Below, one piece after another: positions 1 through 12,124 of a stretch of 64,000 nucleotides of DNA. The translations under genes and the position numbers were made by a program. The notes under the pieces are model-generated. The model ran no database searches. It was not told where the DNA came from and was given only the letters and a program-made list of their open reading frames with translations. Each line of letters starts with the position of its first letter. The first letter of the stretch is position 1. Location: the NCBI RefSeq assembly GCF_019097595.1, contig NC_080723.1, forward strand, positions 9,836,511 to 9,900,510. The letters run 5' to 3'. This DNA comes from Hemibagrus wyckioides (taxonomy: Eukaryota > Chordata > Actinopteri > Siluriformes > Bagridae).

Positions 1-76
1 CTCCAAATTCGCTGTTTGAAACTCTGTGCCAAGTTCCCAAGCTGAGCTGGCGGCTGGATGGCTTATGGTTTGCCGT

Positions 77-112
<36 letters not shown>

Positions 113-600
113 TCACCGATCACCTACGCCACATTCGTCACACGCATAATGCAACAAACAACTCCCCTTAATGTGAGCATTTTTTTTCTTCTCTCTTTAT
201 CATCTTAGCACACTGATTTTCCTTACTAAGAGGCCGACTGGAACTAATCTTGTTTGTATTTCCTTTCTTGATCATCGGTTCTGAACTGTAAATAATTGAG
301 AACTGGATGCTTGAAACTGCTGCTGTGAATGCAGACAAAACCTTGCGATCGCCGCAGATTTTGTTTTTTTTTGGGGTTTGATGGTTTTGTTTTGTTTTTG
401 TTTGTTTGTGATCGATGTATAATGTATAGTTTCCTACTTGTGAAAAACGTATGCGAAACTTAATCGGAAATTTTCGTTCTATGTGCATTTATTTTCGGAC
501 GTATCTATTGTTATTATTATTATGTGGCTGTTATCATAATGTTGTATGCAATAGGTGCCCTTTGGAGGTAATCTGGGTTAATTATTTAATTATTTTGACA
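1..600. other. gene-free left edge
   Basis: No coding exon or RNA gene is visible here. The stretch holds a CA microsatellite near 80-108, a T/G-rich tract near 360-410 and otherwise AT-rich sequence. Part of it may be the 5' LTR of the retroelement that follows, but no LTR start could be placed because no second LTR copy is present. Confidence 0.5.
80..108. repeat. (CA)n microsatellite
   Basis: Perfect alternating CA run of about 28 bases, seen directly. Confidence 0.95.
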
Positions 601-678
601 GGCTAACCCCTGTCTGGCACCCGAACTAGTATTATTTTAGTTAAAATGTTCACTTGGGTGTCACCACCGTTACAGACG

Positions 679-700
679 TGGCACCCGAACAGGGACTTGA
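679..700 (+). promoter_or_regulatory. retroelement primer binding site, tRNA-Lys3 type
   Basis: The run TGGCACCCGAACAGGGAC, followed by TTGAA, differs by one base from the known tRNA-Lys3 primer binding site of lentiviruses, which has TGGCGCCC. It starts with the obligatory TGG and lies about 270 bases upstream of gag-like sequence. A shorter copy of its first 12 bases occurs at 615-626. The LTR would end just upstream, perhaps at the TTACA before 677. Confidence 0.7.
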
Positions 701-1497
701 ACAAAAAAATAAATAAAAATAAAAAGAGTGCATGAAATGAAAGACTTGATCTTGAATGTGAACTTGAATTGATTAAGTGTTTACTTACTTACTGTGTGGT
801 GTTTGAACCTCTGTGTTGGGAAAAACTGTAAACCTCTTGTAAATCCTGAACATATTGTTTACAATTTTGGGTTTTTATTTTCCTGCTGCCCCTATTGCCC
901 CACAAACAAACTCATACATTCCAGAATTTCTTTTTCTTTTTTTGATTTTATTTGCCCAACATTTCAGATTGCCCACAGATTTACAAACCCAGTACAAACA
1001 TGGCCACTACTCCCCTTTTTCCTTCAACTTCTGTGGAAATTGATCTCCCAGACATAGACACTGCTGTTTGGCCACCCGTGCAACAAGGACAATTCCCGCC
1101 ACCTATTCAGGTTCCCACCTATCACTCTACACCCACACACTGTGGGCCCCATCCCAGGTCCCAAGTGCATTTTGCCACCACACCTCCAGGTGGCAGTCCT
1201 TCATGTGAGCCTGACCCGATACTGTGTACAAGTGCATCCGCTGGAGATTCACCTCCCTCCTCAGTGATGTAGCATGACCTCCCTGGCTACCTCCCTACTC
1301 CAGGAAAGGAAATCCATCAGCTCACCGCTCACATACTGTACAAGGAAACTTGGATCCTTTAATTGACTGTATAAAGGCTGTGAAAGAACTTGCATTCTTG
1401 AATCTGCAAAATCCATGTCTTTGCACAAGGAAAAGTTTGCAACACTGGCTGCAAAAATGGAATTCAACCATCAGCAAATCTTGGATACGGTAACTGC

Positions 1498-2684
1498 ATG
1501 GAAACAAGAAGTGATCATTTGAAACTAACTTTTCCAACATTTGGAAGACCTTCAGATGATACTGATCCACTGTTATATCTAACTTGCTGTCAAGACTTTT
1601 TGGCCTTACATCCCCTGACTGATGCTGAACTCTTGGCTACCTTCCGCACTGTCCTATATGGCACGGCATGTGATTGGTGGGAAATTGTTCGATCTTCTAT
1701 TGCTACCTGGAACGAGTTTGAAACTGCTTTCCTCTCAGCCTTCCACTCTGAGGACTATGAAGATGAGCTGGCGGAGTGGGTCTGAACTAGAACACAGGCA
1801 GAAAAGGAATCAATCAGAGACTTTGCTTTCTCATACAGAGCACTGTGCAAATGGTGGAAGCCCTCCCTAACGGACAGTGAGCTAGTAAAAATGATTCACA
1901 AAAACATCAAGCCTTACCTAGCCTACCTCACTTCGTGGCAGAGTAAACACAGTGGACAAGTTGGCGAAACTAGGCTTTCAGCTGGAGAAAGATTATGTTC
2001 AGCAGTTACACTATGAAGGACGGATGACTCAACCACAGAGACCTACTGTCAGTCGAGTTGTTGAAAGGCCACCAGTCCAGTGCTGGAGATGTAAAGGACA
2101 GCATCCACCAGGTAATTGTCCAATCTATTCTTCCCTGCAGTCCACCCAGTCATCCAATCAGCATCCATCTGCCATCCCTGGACCCTTGGTCCACTCTATT
2201 TGGCAAATGGAGAGGCCGAAGTGACTTTAGGATGGACAAATGTTCAGATCACACTTCACCACAAAGTCTTTTCTACTCATGCTGCCTTCTCCCCTCCAAA
2301 GCCCTGGTTTATTCTGTCTTAGGCCTGGACTTCATCTATTCCAGTGGTTTGCAGATTAATGTAGCTGACCAGAAATATTCATTTAAGCCAAACCCCAGGG
2401 AAGAGTATCCTTTTCAACCAGGATATGCCAGCGTTCCTGTTGGAAGGTCTCAACATTTGGAAAAGAACTCTCAAACTCCAGATTCAAACAAAACACTTTC
2501 ACTACTCAGCTCTATTTCTCCATTACAATTCCCACCATCAATATCACTAACATTAACCCATCTGGATGACCAAATCTTGATAGAGATGGCTGTTTATGAA
2601 GCTCACTTACCTCTGGAAGGAAAGCAACAATTACTTTATCTTCTACAAGCCAACCCAAAAGCACTCTTCAGCTTGGAAGGATGA
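1498..2684 (+). pseudogene. gag-protease-like fragment of the LTR element
   Basis: Residues encoded from 1498 show the retrotransposon Gag pattern: a hydrophobic DPLLYL..CQDFL segment, then a DWWE motif, then a W-NEFE..F segment. An in-frame TGA at 1783-1785 interrupts it, and the frame continues beyond with typical Gag sequence. At about 2080-2125 is a zinc knuckle of spacing CX2CX3HX4C, one residue shorter than the usual CX2CX4HX4C. Downstream, protease-like sequence is split over two frames (2116-2322 and 2058-2684). No functional protein is expected. Confidence 0.65.
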
Positions 2685-2815
2685 CTGTTCTCCAACATTG
2701 TATTTACACCACTTACCCAGTTCCCATAAAGCAACGACCATATCGACTGACCCCTGAGAAACAAGCGGTTATAAAAGAACAACTTAACTCACAGTAATTC
2801 AGCCAGGGAATTTGA

Positions 2816-3542
2816 CTCCATCCCAGGCCATCTTTGCTGCTGCCGTCACCGCCACCCTGTTCATGTAATCCACCAGACTGTTAATCTTGTAGGCTAACCT
2901 TATCAGGTGATGTAACAGGTAGTCTACCGGAACAATTATAAATGAATAAATAGGCCTGAATGAACCCTCAAAAACTCAGGAATACACCATATATACTACC
3001 ACACCACAGACAAATATAAAATTGGCTTACACTACAGATACACATTTAAAAATATATTGAAATATATATATTTTATGTATTTCCAATGATCAAGTACAAT
3101 ATATCAAAAGTATCAGAAACACAAACAAATAACAGATAATAATGTTCACTCAGTGGCATATGAACTGACCAGTAAGAGTAAACAGTAAGTAATTAGCACT
3201 AGTAAATAAATCAAAATCCTTGTACTGAGGATATGCTTATATTAATTGTGCAGCCATCACCTGTATGTCCCCATGATTACAGTCCTACTACTGATGATCT
3301 CATAAATCATAAAAGCACATATTGTTCTAAGAGTACAATAAGAGTATAAGAGTAACTTATACTAAGAGTATAGCCTGAATGATTATTTTTGCTTAGCTTA
3401 AACTTAAACTAAAATAAAATAAAATTTCTGGTCAAATTTGGCACTAGAAAATACTACATCCCCATCTCTAAAACCGTGTGCTAGTTTGTCATTTTCTAAT
3501 ATGTTGCAACATGCTCTTTTAAAACTTCTATCATTATATATG

Positions 3543-3590
<48 letters not shown>

Positions 3591-4640
3591 GTATATATAT
3601 ATGCACACTGAGCTCAGGGAAATGTACTACACTTTGAGATAAATGACCGCACATCATCTTTAGTACTCTTCAAATTGGAACACAACAGAAAAGAACAATG
3701 TGGTGTGAGAAATTCACAGATCCCACAGATGAGGCATGGTCAGTAATAACAATGATAACGATTTATTTCTATAATGATTCATTTCTAAAGTGCGGTAACT
3801 TTAATGAAATTAAAAATTGTTACATATAATAGGAAACTAACTAACATCACACTATGCAGACTCAAACAAAAAGACAAACAAAAAAAACTCAAACTATAAA
3901 CTCAAACTAGGGAAGTTGCTTGTAGCTTGTATTTCTGGGTCACGTAGCAGTTGATGCTAATGTTGCTTGAGGTTGTGTGCAGTCTAGCTTTTTTTTTAAT
4001 TCATAAAAGTTATCTAATATTTCCAATTATAAGATTACAATAAACTGTAAGATTATTTTAACTGTTTTTTTTTCTTGTGGTTGTTTTTTTTAATTTGAGA
4101 ATGTAGCTGAGTAGAAATTTCTAGAAAAGATCAAAATGATTTGTCAAACGAATAAAAAAAATATTATAATTTATATCATTATTATAAATTATTATATGAC
4201 TTTTTTCAAATTTTTCCTAATAGAAATTAATACATTTGATCATTTTCAGGATAGTTCAACTTGCTAAGATGAAATGTTTCACAGTGAAAGATCTACTTCT
4301 ATTTTGTTTTTCTTCATCTCTCTGGCAGGATATGATGAAACCAGTTATACCAAGCAACCATGGTTTCACCCACCATGGAAAGTAAAAAAAAAAATTTCAG
4401 AAAAATGAACAAATGATTTGTTTTCTGACTTTACAGACAGCTGATTGCACCACTGGTGTGTATTGGTGTGTATTCTTGCTTTGTGCCTCATTAAATAAAC
4501 AACATAACAATATTTTATTAATCATTTCACAAATACATAATTCAAGTTCTTTTGTGTTTCACTTCAAAAGGACAAAATTTTTTGAGAGAGGATTATGTTT
4601 TTCTCAAATCTCATGAGACAGGATGTTATTTAGGATGAAT
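2816..4640. other. gene-free AT-rich interval
   Basis: No exon is recognised. It holds an AT microsatellite at 3533-3602 and AT-rich unique sequence. Short open frames here look like chance. Confidence 0.5.
3533..3602. repeat. (AT)n microsatellite
   Basis: Nearly pure TA dinucleotide run, seen directly. Confidence 0.95.
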
Positions 4641-4641
4641 T

Positions 4642-5256
4642 TCAGGATGAATTTAATTTTGGCACTTTCACAGTCACCTGAATCACTATGATCACTATGA
4701 TCAAGATGAAGATGAGAATGATAAGCCCAAGCGCAAAGCCATTGATGTAACACGCCTTAGAAGCATATGAATTTGCTGCAGCAATGTCCCCAACCAGTCT
4801 CTGGACTGAAACACACAAGGACAATGAAACATTTCACTTCATTCTAATGGTTTTGTACTTGCACAGTAGCCTTTAATTTTATATCATGTAAAAAATAAAA
4901 ACAACTGGTGTGCCAAATGAAGTCTACATGCTCAATACTGTAGACATACTCAGGAATTTATTCTATACATCACACAATCTATGTTAATAAAGGCCATTAA
5001 ACATTTATAAAGTGGAAATTAGGTGCTATAACCAACACTTTGACCAACATTTCCAATAGAGAAATCTTGCAGAATCTTTATTTTTTAGAATAAATAATTA
5101 AGATCAAATATTGAAAGAACAACAAACCACATAGTTCACAAAGGCATGTAATTTAAATGCCTTTAAAGTAATTTAAACAAATTACTTAAATAAAAATACC
5201 CTTTTCAGGTGTAAATAATAGTTAAGACATAATAATAAATTAAAATGTTTGGGAAA

Positions 5257-5304
<48 letters not shown>

Positions 5305-5546
5305 TATTGTGAAGTTTCACATTTTTACTCTTAAGCAGGGTTCACTCGGATGACTTTTTAAATTTCACTCACCTTGATGGAGAAATAAAAGGCGAGCAGA
5401 CCCAGGCAGAGCGGGTTTCCTTAGAGGAGGTTGGCAACAGACCACACTACGTAATCAGGTGGATGCTCCTGTATGGCCACCATGACTGTCCCTGATCCTT
5501 TCCCATCACCCAGTGGAGCGTTCAGTTGAACCACGGGGCTTTGCAT
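4642..5546 (-). pseudogene. IFITM-like (CD225/dispanin) two-exon pseudogene
   Basis: IFITM proteins are small two-pass membrane proteins that restrict membrane fusion of enveloped viruses. Exon 1 runs 5546 to 5373. It starts at an ATG and encodes the conserved PPDYVVWSVAN stretch and an NPLCLGLLAFYFSIK segment, ending in phase 0 at a GT donor. Exon 2 runs 4805 to 4642 and encodes the second half of the CD225 domain, with YASKACYINGFALGL and a hydrophobic C-terminal helix. Two lesions break it: a TAA in exon 1 between the VAN-LL residues and GNPLCLG, and loss of about seven bases in exon 2 where the RDRKLVGD motif should be, which shifts frame. Splice sites are still intact. The layout matches functional family members, so this is a recently decayed gene. 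An unusual active allele elsewhere in the population is possible. Confidence 0.8.
5257..5306. repeat. (ATT)n microsatellite inside the IFITM pseudogene intron
   Basis: About 16 perfect ATT units, seen directly. It lies between the two pseudogene exons. Confidence 0.95.
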
Positions 5547-5549
5547 CTT

Positions 5550-6250
5550 GTTTGGTGTTATGCCTCTCTGCGCTGCTTGAGAATAGCTCGACTATTTATG
5601 CTTGAGGTTAGGGGGCAGGTCTTTATTATAACCACACTGTTTAACCACACAAGATTATTAGATTTGGCAAAGGTCTTACCAGGCTTGGAAGTTAATCCCT
5701 CCATGGCTGGGTTAGTTCCCTGAGAGCAACAAGGGGCAATAAGAGCATGGGATCCTGCCTTTGTTTTTCAGCAAGAAATGTTTGACTTCAGTAAAGTGCA
5801 ATCGCATTGTGGCTGTCATGTCTTTCTGATCTTAATTCTGATTTTAAACTCTAAAAATCTAAATCCTACTGTATCTTTATTAAATATCATAGTCCTACAA
5901 TAGATTTCTTGGCTGGTAAAATTGTGGAAAATGGTAATTTGTTTTATCAAAATGATAGATTTAGATCATAGAAACATCTTTCAAAACATCAGGGCTGATT
6001 ATCTGAAGATACTAATGTAAAAACAAAATAGGTGATCCAAGGCACACTTACAATTTAAAAAGACTCAACCGTCTCGTGACTGTGCTGTTGAGCTAATTGC
6101 TGGTGCTGCACTTCCTCATAACCCAGTTTAAGCCCTCTCAGAATGTTAGAGTGAAGTGCCGTCTCTGGCAGGATGGGTGCGAACAACTATTCATAAAACC
6201 TTAAAAACTCAAATACATCAACTACTGATAGTCCATGGTCCAAGCAAGGT
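5550..6250. other. gene-free interval upstream of IFITM pseudogene
   Basis: A stretch near 5624-5665, containing ATAACCACACTGTTTAACCAC, resembles sequence at 17655-17710 near the second IFITM locus. It is likely part of the old promoter or 5' leader shared by the family. Nothing else is recognised. Confidence 0.35.
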
Positions 6251-6252
6251 GT

Positions 6253-6423
6253 CCAATCTTATCAATAAAGGGTTGGTGTAGGTGCAGGTTTTCATTCCAA
6301 TCAAGCACACTTGATTCCACCTGTTTAATCAGGTAATTATGGCTTTCAATAGACTCGGGTGTGGCTTCTGCTTGGTTGGAATGAAATCCTGCACCCACAC
6401 CAGCCCTTTCCGGATAAGACTGG
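6253..6423. mobile_element. foldback MITE with ~70-bp inverted arms
   Basis: The arm at 6253-6323 is the approximate reverse complement of 6352-6423, with a loop of roughly 28 bases. Key shared words are GGTTTTCATTCCAA and TTGGAATGAAATCC. A diverged relative lies at 51780-51935. It has no coding capacity. The palindromic shape resembles fish Angel-type or hAT-like MITEs, but I cannot assign the family. Confidence 0.7.
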
Positions 6424-6429
6424 ATCCCC

Positions 6430-7050
6430 CTAAGTCTAAGAACGCCAAAGCCTATTTTGTGGAGGCAATAAACTAAGAGATTGAGGACCCCCAGTGAACA
6501 TGCAGGAAAAAAATGATTAGTCTCCTCAGCTGAGGTTGATAGAAGCCACTAAGGCATTTGTTAAGCCCCTTGTCATTTAAAGACTGAACTACTGTCCCTA
6601 TGAACCATCTGACATCTACATCTAATCCAGAATGCAGCAGCATGGCTTCTCCCTAATTTCTCCCTATGATCCCTGTTTTGGCTTTCTGACACCAATATAG
6701 GGATATTGAAGAGTTCATGTACGCCACAGCTAGTTTTATCTCAAGGTTGAAATTTACAGAGCTTTAATTTTTCAATTTTTGTCATGGATTTTCTGCCATA
6801 TCCTTGTTTAATGAAAGCTACTATTACTTACTAATAATAGTTACCACTATTAATCATATCCTTCTGTATTGCAGAGTATTATTGAATCACACAATTTATG
6901 ATTTTTTTTTTCTTTAAAGTTAACTATACATGTTTTCAATTCATATCAATGAAATAGGAAATAGGAGAATATCATAAATTCTTTGCGTTCCACCGTAAGA
7001 TTACCAAAACCATTATGAGCCTCCACATACTATTTGTGTATTTATTGTTT
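6430..7050. other. gene-free AT-rich interval
   Basis: I see no exon, RNA gene or clear repeat here. Confidence 0.4.
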
Positions 7051-7051
7051 G

Positions 7052-7251
7052 TGTTGACTCGTGTGATATAAGTAAAACTGGCAAACAGTCCATCTTTGTA
7101 ATCGGAGGCTTTATTGAACGTGTAAGCACATCACACGACAGCTGCTAATCAACACACCGCTATCTTCCGGAGGGGAGGGGGTGTGGCCAGGTAGAGAGAG
7201 GGACCTTGTGATCACATACGATAGTGATGTCACACGTATTGCTGTACTACA
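7052..7251 (-). repeat. 3' LTR of the Ty3/gypsy element
   Basis: Read on the minus strand, a polypurine tract (about 7252-7264, AGGAAAGGGGA) is followed at once by a segment starting TGTAGTAC and ending GTCAACA, about 200 bases. It carries an AATAAA signal (as TTTATT near 7110). TG...CA ends next to a polypurine tract are the LTR hallmark. No matching 5' LTR was found, so the far boundary rests on the CA end only. Confidence 0.65.
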
Positions 7252-7506
7252 TCCCCTTTCCTAAGCATAGTATTAAACACAAAACAGGATTAGACTCGTT
7301 AACATCAAAATTCCTCATAATGAACATTGAGTCAACCTTTTGTTACTTCACTAGAACAACGAATGTTGTATTAAGCAATGACTGAAAAGTAACTATTGTG
7401 TGCTGTGGACAGATGAATAAAGCTTATTGCACAATAACAAAATCTGCATCGTTATATTAGATAAACAATGAAACAAAATGTGCAATTCAGCATCATATCA
7501 AACACT

Positions 7507-10500
7507 TCAGTCCATGTATTTTGGGTTAGGGTTAACAGTGTGTCCAGATCGTGTCACATAAGGACTGGCTCTCAATTGTGTGTGTGTGTGAGAAGTTCCT
7601 TGGCCTGTGGTTGTTTGAATGAGTACTTCAGGTATCTTTGGAACTGGATCATTCACTTTTGTTGGAGCACAGATTACCTGATAGCCATTATCATTATCAT
7701 CCTGACCTGGCCTTGGCTCTTCCACAGATAGGAGATGTCTGCGGTTTCTCCTATACTCCTCTCCTCCTGACAGGACAATGTAAGATCTTGGTTCACTGAA
7801 GACTTCTTTCACAATTCCTCTTCTGTCATAACCACGAGGGGTTTGCATCCTCACTACTTGACCTTTTGAGAGTGTGCTCAGTTGTTTGCTTCTTTTGTCA
7901 TAGCTGTTCTTTTGACGCTGTCTTTTCTTTGTCAGCTGTGGATGAATCTCTTTAGAGGCCAGAGGAGAAGGTTCTAGCAAGGAGCTGTGCCATGGCAAAG
8001 TGGTGCGGGTTTGTCTGGACATTAGTCTCTGAGCTGGAGAGCCAAGCTTTGGATCTCGTGGAATATTTCACAGATTCAGTAAGTTGAGATAGATGTCAGT
8101 GCCATCTCGCTTGGACTTTTCCATGAGTTGTTTAGCGCTATGGACTGCATGCTCTGCTAGGCCATTTGACTGAGGGTAGTTTGGACTACTGGTCTTATGA
8201 ACAAAGTCCCAGGCCCTAGCGAAATCTTTCAACTTATTGCTCACGAACTGTCTCCCATTGTCTGTGATGAGGGTTTGAGGTGATCCATGAACAGAAAAGT
8301 GTCTTTTTAGCTTTTTGATGACACTCACTGAGGTCAAATTCTGGAGCTGGTCAATCTCGTACCAGCCTGAATACGAATCAACAAGCACCATGTAGTGGTG
8401 ACCATTCCATTCGAAGATATCAGCTGCTACTGTTCACCATGGTAGGCTGGGAACTGTATGCAGCTGGAGGGGCTCCTTTTGCTGGTGGGGCTTGGTGCTG
8501 TTGCATATGGCACAAGATGTGATGTAAGCATCAATGTCCTTTGTCATGGTAGGCCAAAAGAATATACCACGTGCACGTTGTTTTGTGGTTTCAGCTCCAG
8601 GATGACCTCGATGCACAATTTGCATATATTACAGATGAAGTGTTTCTGGGATAACCACTTTGTGTCCCTTTCACACAAGTCCATCATCTATGATCAATTC
8701 GTGTCTGTAAGGGTGAAATGGCCACATTGCTGGGGGAAGACTGTGCAGTTTGTTTGGCCATCCTTGTCAAATTGTATTCACAAGCATTTGTAGAATGGTG
8801 TCATCTACTGTGTGGCGTTTGAGTTCACCCATGTGTGACGATGAGATATTGCAAACATTCATCACCTCAAAGGTGTTTTGTTCCATGGATTGTTCATGTG
8901 TGGAAGTTTGTGGGGCTTGTGACAAAGTGTCTGCTACGTACATGTGTTTTCCTCGTTGAAGTCGAGCAGGAGTGCTGTGGATTGGACGTTTGGTGATTGT
9001 CACCAAAGGCTGATGGTCAGTCTCAATGGTCACTGGCTTGCCATAGATGTAATCATTGAACTTGGTACAAGCAAAGACTACAGCAAGGAGCTCTTTTTCA
9101 ATTTGCACATAGCGCATTTCAGTGTCTGTGAGGCGTAAGCGATAGGTTTATTGTCCTGTAGGCACACTGCTCCTAAATCAAACTGTGAGGAGTCACATGT
9201 TAAGGTGACAGGATTGTTGGCATTGTAGTAAGACAAGACTGGCAAGGCATTTTTTTAAAGTGTTGAAAGCTTCCTGGTGCTGCTGCAGCCAACACCATAT
9301 GGTGTCTTTGTGTGTTAGGTGGCGAAGTGGGGCAGATATGTCACTGAGGTTGGGAATAAACTTGCCCATGTAGTTGACCATTCCAAGGAATCTCTGAAGG
9401 GCAGTGGCACTGGTGGGTTCTGGAATTTCGCTGATGGCTCTAACCTTTGATGGATCAGCATGCAGGCCATCACTGCTGAAGACCCACATAGCTCACCTCG
9501 TTCAGTCTGAATTTGCATTTCAGTGAATTCAGCCTGAGATTTACTTGTCTCGCTCACTCAAGCACTCTTTTTAGGTTATCATCGTGCTCCTTTACTGTGT
9601 GTCCACCAATCAATATATCATCCACAATGACAGCACAAGGGTATCCAGCAAAGATTTGCTCCATTGAGCATTGAAAAACTTCACCCGCCGAATTTATGCC
9701 AAAAGACATTTTCAGGAATCTATATCGGCCAAATGGGGTGCTGAATGTTGTGTTTAGTGAAGATTTATGGTCTAGGGATGTTTGCCAGAACGAATTTTTT
9801 GCATCAAGCACCGAAAAGATGGTGGAATTTGACATCTGTGCTGAGAATTCCTCAACTGTTCTCATTGGGTGGTGGGGTCTTTTTTATGGCTGTATTCAGG
9901 TCTCTAGGGTCTATACAAATTCGGATGCTGTTAGAATCTTTTTTATGAGCAGCAACCATGGAAGACACCCACTCACTTGGTTCGGAAATGGGTGTAATGA
10001 CGCCAAGATCCGTCATGCGCTGAAGCTCTTGTTTAACTTTGTCTTGCATAGCAACTGGTATGCGTCTTGCTGCTCAGACGACAGGAACGATGGTGGGGTC
10101 TATTTTCATGGAATATGTAACAGGTAGTCTACCCACTTCATCCCTAAAAAGGTCAGCATATTCTGTGAGAATTCTGTTTGTGAATTCATCATGACTGAAT
10201 GTGCTCAGCTGGTGGACTTCCTTGTTAAGTGTTATAAGTCCCATGCGTAGGCAGTCTGGTAGACCCAATAGTGGTTGTGCAGAGATTTTGATGACATAAA
10301 ACAGCAGGTTGTAGGTCTGGCTAGCTATACTGCATGGTAGTGTGATGGTGTCAAGTGAGTGTAGCTCGTTGCCGACATATGCTATGAGCTTTGTGTTCGA
10401 CACATTGAGTTCTTCCCCTTTTCGCAGGTTCTGGAAAGTGTCTAAATCCATTACATTGCACTTAGCGCCAGTGTCCACTTTTAGTTCCACCGGCTTGCAA

Positions 10501-10826
10501 TGTATGTGTACAGTGCTGTACAGTTCACTCTTTTGTGTTGGGTTGGTCAAGGAATCAACAGACTCTGCAATTACTCCATCAATAAAAAATGATTCACTTT
10601 CTTCACTGTTTTTCTGGTGTGGTTCTATATTATGGACAGCTTTAGTATAGCGTCGTTTTGCTTGGTTAGCTTGAGTGGACCTGCAGCATTTTTTAAAATG
10701 GTTCCATTTTTTGCATCTGTTGCACTGTTGACCAAATGCAGGACACTTATCTCTTTTTGCTGCGTGGTCGCTACCGCAATTATTACAGTTCTTTATGGTC
10801 TGTTGAGCTTTGCTGTCTGTTTGCAT
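7507..10826 (-). pseudogene. broken gag-pol polyprotein (protease, RT, RNase H, integrase)
   Basis: From 10826 down: paired knuckles (the second with CX2CX4HX4C spacing), then a retropepsin with a VDTGA active site near 10470. An in-frame TGA at 10074-10076 replaces what looks like an Arg codon. Reverse transcriptase follows (about 10049-9190) with an IVDDILI catalytic box near 9620, crossing frame changes near 9860 and 9540. RNase H lies near 9117-8900 (IEKELLAVVFA). Integrase has the HHCC finger near 8620-8500 and DDE-type residues: Asp in LVDSYSGW, Asp in ITDNGRQF, and Glu in NGLAEHAV. The C-terminal tail ends at 7507. No intact protein can be made. Confidence 0.85.
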
Positions 10827-10840
10827 TTTTAGCTACCCTT

Positions 10841-11165
10841 TTTAGGTACATTCTACATTCAGGTACTTATCTCCAGCTCTAATATTATTATTTGTTATTT
10901 TTTCATGTCTGCTCTCTTATCAGACAGAACAGTTTCCTACTTCTGCAATAAACGTAATAAATGCCACAGTTGCAAAATTTGAGGCTTTTTTCAGCACTGT
11001 TTTCCTGTACATACTACATGGCCAACTAAAGCATCTCACTGGGGCTGGAATATATGACTAAATTCATATGACTAAATGGTTCAGCAATGGTTTGATCAGC
11101 TTGACGGATCAAAACTGTTTTGGCAGCAAAAGGAGGACCAACACAATATTTTATATATATATACA
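10841..11165. other. gene-free spacer
   Basis: AT-rich sequence between two mobile elements. Nothing is recognised. Confidence 0.4.
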
Positions 11166-11171
11166 TATATA

Positions 11172-12095
11172 CACTATATTGCCAAAAGTATTCGCTCACC
11201 CATCCAAATAATCAGAATCAGGTGTTCCAATCACTTCCATGGCCACAGGTGTATAAAATCAAGCACCTAGGCATGCAGACTGTTTTTACAAACATTTGTG
11301 AAAGAATGGGTCGCTCTCAGGAGCTCAGTGAATTCCAGCGTGGAACTGTGATAGGATGCCACCTGTGCAACAAATCCAGTCGTGAAATTTCCTCGTTCCT
11401 AAATATTCCACAGTCAACTGTCAGCTGTATTATAAGAACGTGGAAGTGTTTGGGAACGACAGCAACTCAGCCACGAAGTGGTAGGCCACGTAAACTGACG
11501 GAGCGGGGTCAGCGGATGCTGAGGCGCATAGTGCGAAGAGGTCGCCAACTTTCTGCAGAGTCAATCGCTACAGACCTCCAAACTTCATGTGGCCTTCAGA
11601 TTAGCTCAAGAACAGTGCGCAGAGAGCTTCATGGAATGGGTTTCCATGGCCGAGCAGCTGCATCCAAGCCATACATCACCAAGTGCAATGCAAAGCGTCG
11701 GATGCAGTGGTGTAAAGCACGCCGCCACTGGACTCTAGAGCAGTGGAGACGCGTTCTCTGGAGTGACGAATCGCGCTTCTCCATCTGGCAATCTGATGGA
11801 CGAGTCTGGGTTTGGCGGTTGCCAGGAGAACTGTACTTGTCTGACTGCATTGTGCCAAGTGTAAAGTTTGGTGGAGGGGGGATTATGGTGTGGGGTTGTT
11901 TTTCAGGAGCTGGGCTTGACCCCTTAGTTCCAGTGAAAGGAACTCTGAATGCTTCAGCATACCAAGACATTTTGGACAATTCCATGCTCCCAACTTTGTA
12001 GGAACAGTTTGGAGCTGGCCCCTTCCTCTTCCAACATGACTGTGCACCAGTGCACAAAGCAAGGTCCACAAAGACATGGATGACAGTATTTGTGA
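11172..12095 (+). mobile_element. Tc1-like element, 3'-truncated
   Basis: It begins with the terminal repeat CACTATATTGCCAAAAG beside a TA target dinucleotide, followed by a Tc1 leader and the transposase. The same terminal sequence starts the copy at 63215. The 3' end, with the last catalytic residue and the right terminal repeat, is missing after about 12090. Confidence 0.9.
11306..12095 (+). pseudogene. Tc1 transposase (truncated, nonsense)
   Basis: Tc1 transposases cut and paste DNA at TA sites. The paired helix-turn-helix region begins at [13 protein letters not shown], with a GRPRK hinge. The first catalytic Asp is in the WSDESRFS motif and the second in the F.HD.AP motif. A TAG at 11999-12001 replaces the TGG (Trp) seen in the copy at 63.6 kb. 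The third catalytic residue (Glu of the DD34E triad) is absent because the copy is truncated. An ATG at 11273 would add 11 residues; the 11306 ATG matches the usual family start. Confidence 0.85.
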
Positions 12096-12124
12096 GATAC
12101 TGTATATATACTACAGCTAAATGC

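Larger units (their letters stand above)
600..2815 (+). mobile_element. degraded 5' portion of an LTR retroelement (gag to start of pol)
   Basis: In order: primer binding site (679), leader, proline-rich gag-like sequence (952-1272), a Ty3/gypsy-type Gag domain (1498-1950), a nucleocapsid knuckle near 2080-2125, protease-like sequence (2160-2450), and the first residues of reverse transcriptase near 2690-2800. Similarity stops abruptly near 2800, so most of pol and the 3' LTR are missing. Stops and frame changes interrupt the reading frame throughout. Gag type suggests Ty3/gypsy and the primer site looks retroviral, so the family is unassigned. It is a dead fossil copy. Confidence 0.75.
7052..10840 (-). 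mobile_element. 5'-truncated Ty3/gypsy retrotransposon
   Basis: Domains run on the minus strand in the Ty3/gypsy order: two zinc knuckles, protease, reverse transcriptase, RNase H, integrase, then polypurine tract and 3' LTR. Integrase lying after RNase H separates it from Ty1/copia. The 5' LTR and nearly all gag are missing, because similarity stops near 10840. Several stops and frameshifts kill the copy. Confidence 0.85.

Noticed and set aside
9696..10127. 143-residue plus-strand open frame
   Set aside because: It is the antisense shadow of the Ty3/gypsy reverse transcriptase, which has clear family motifs on the minus strand.
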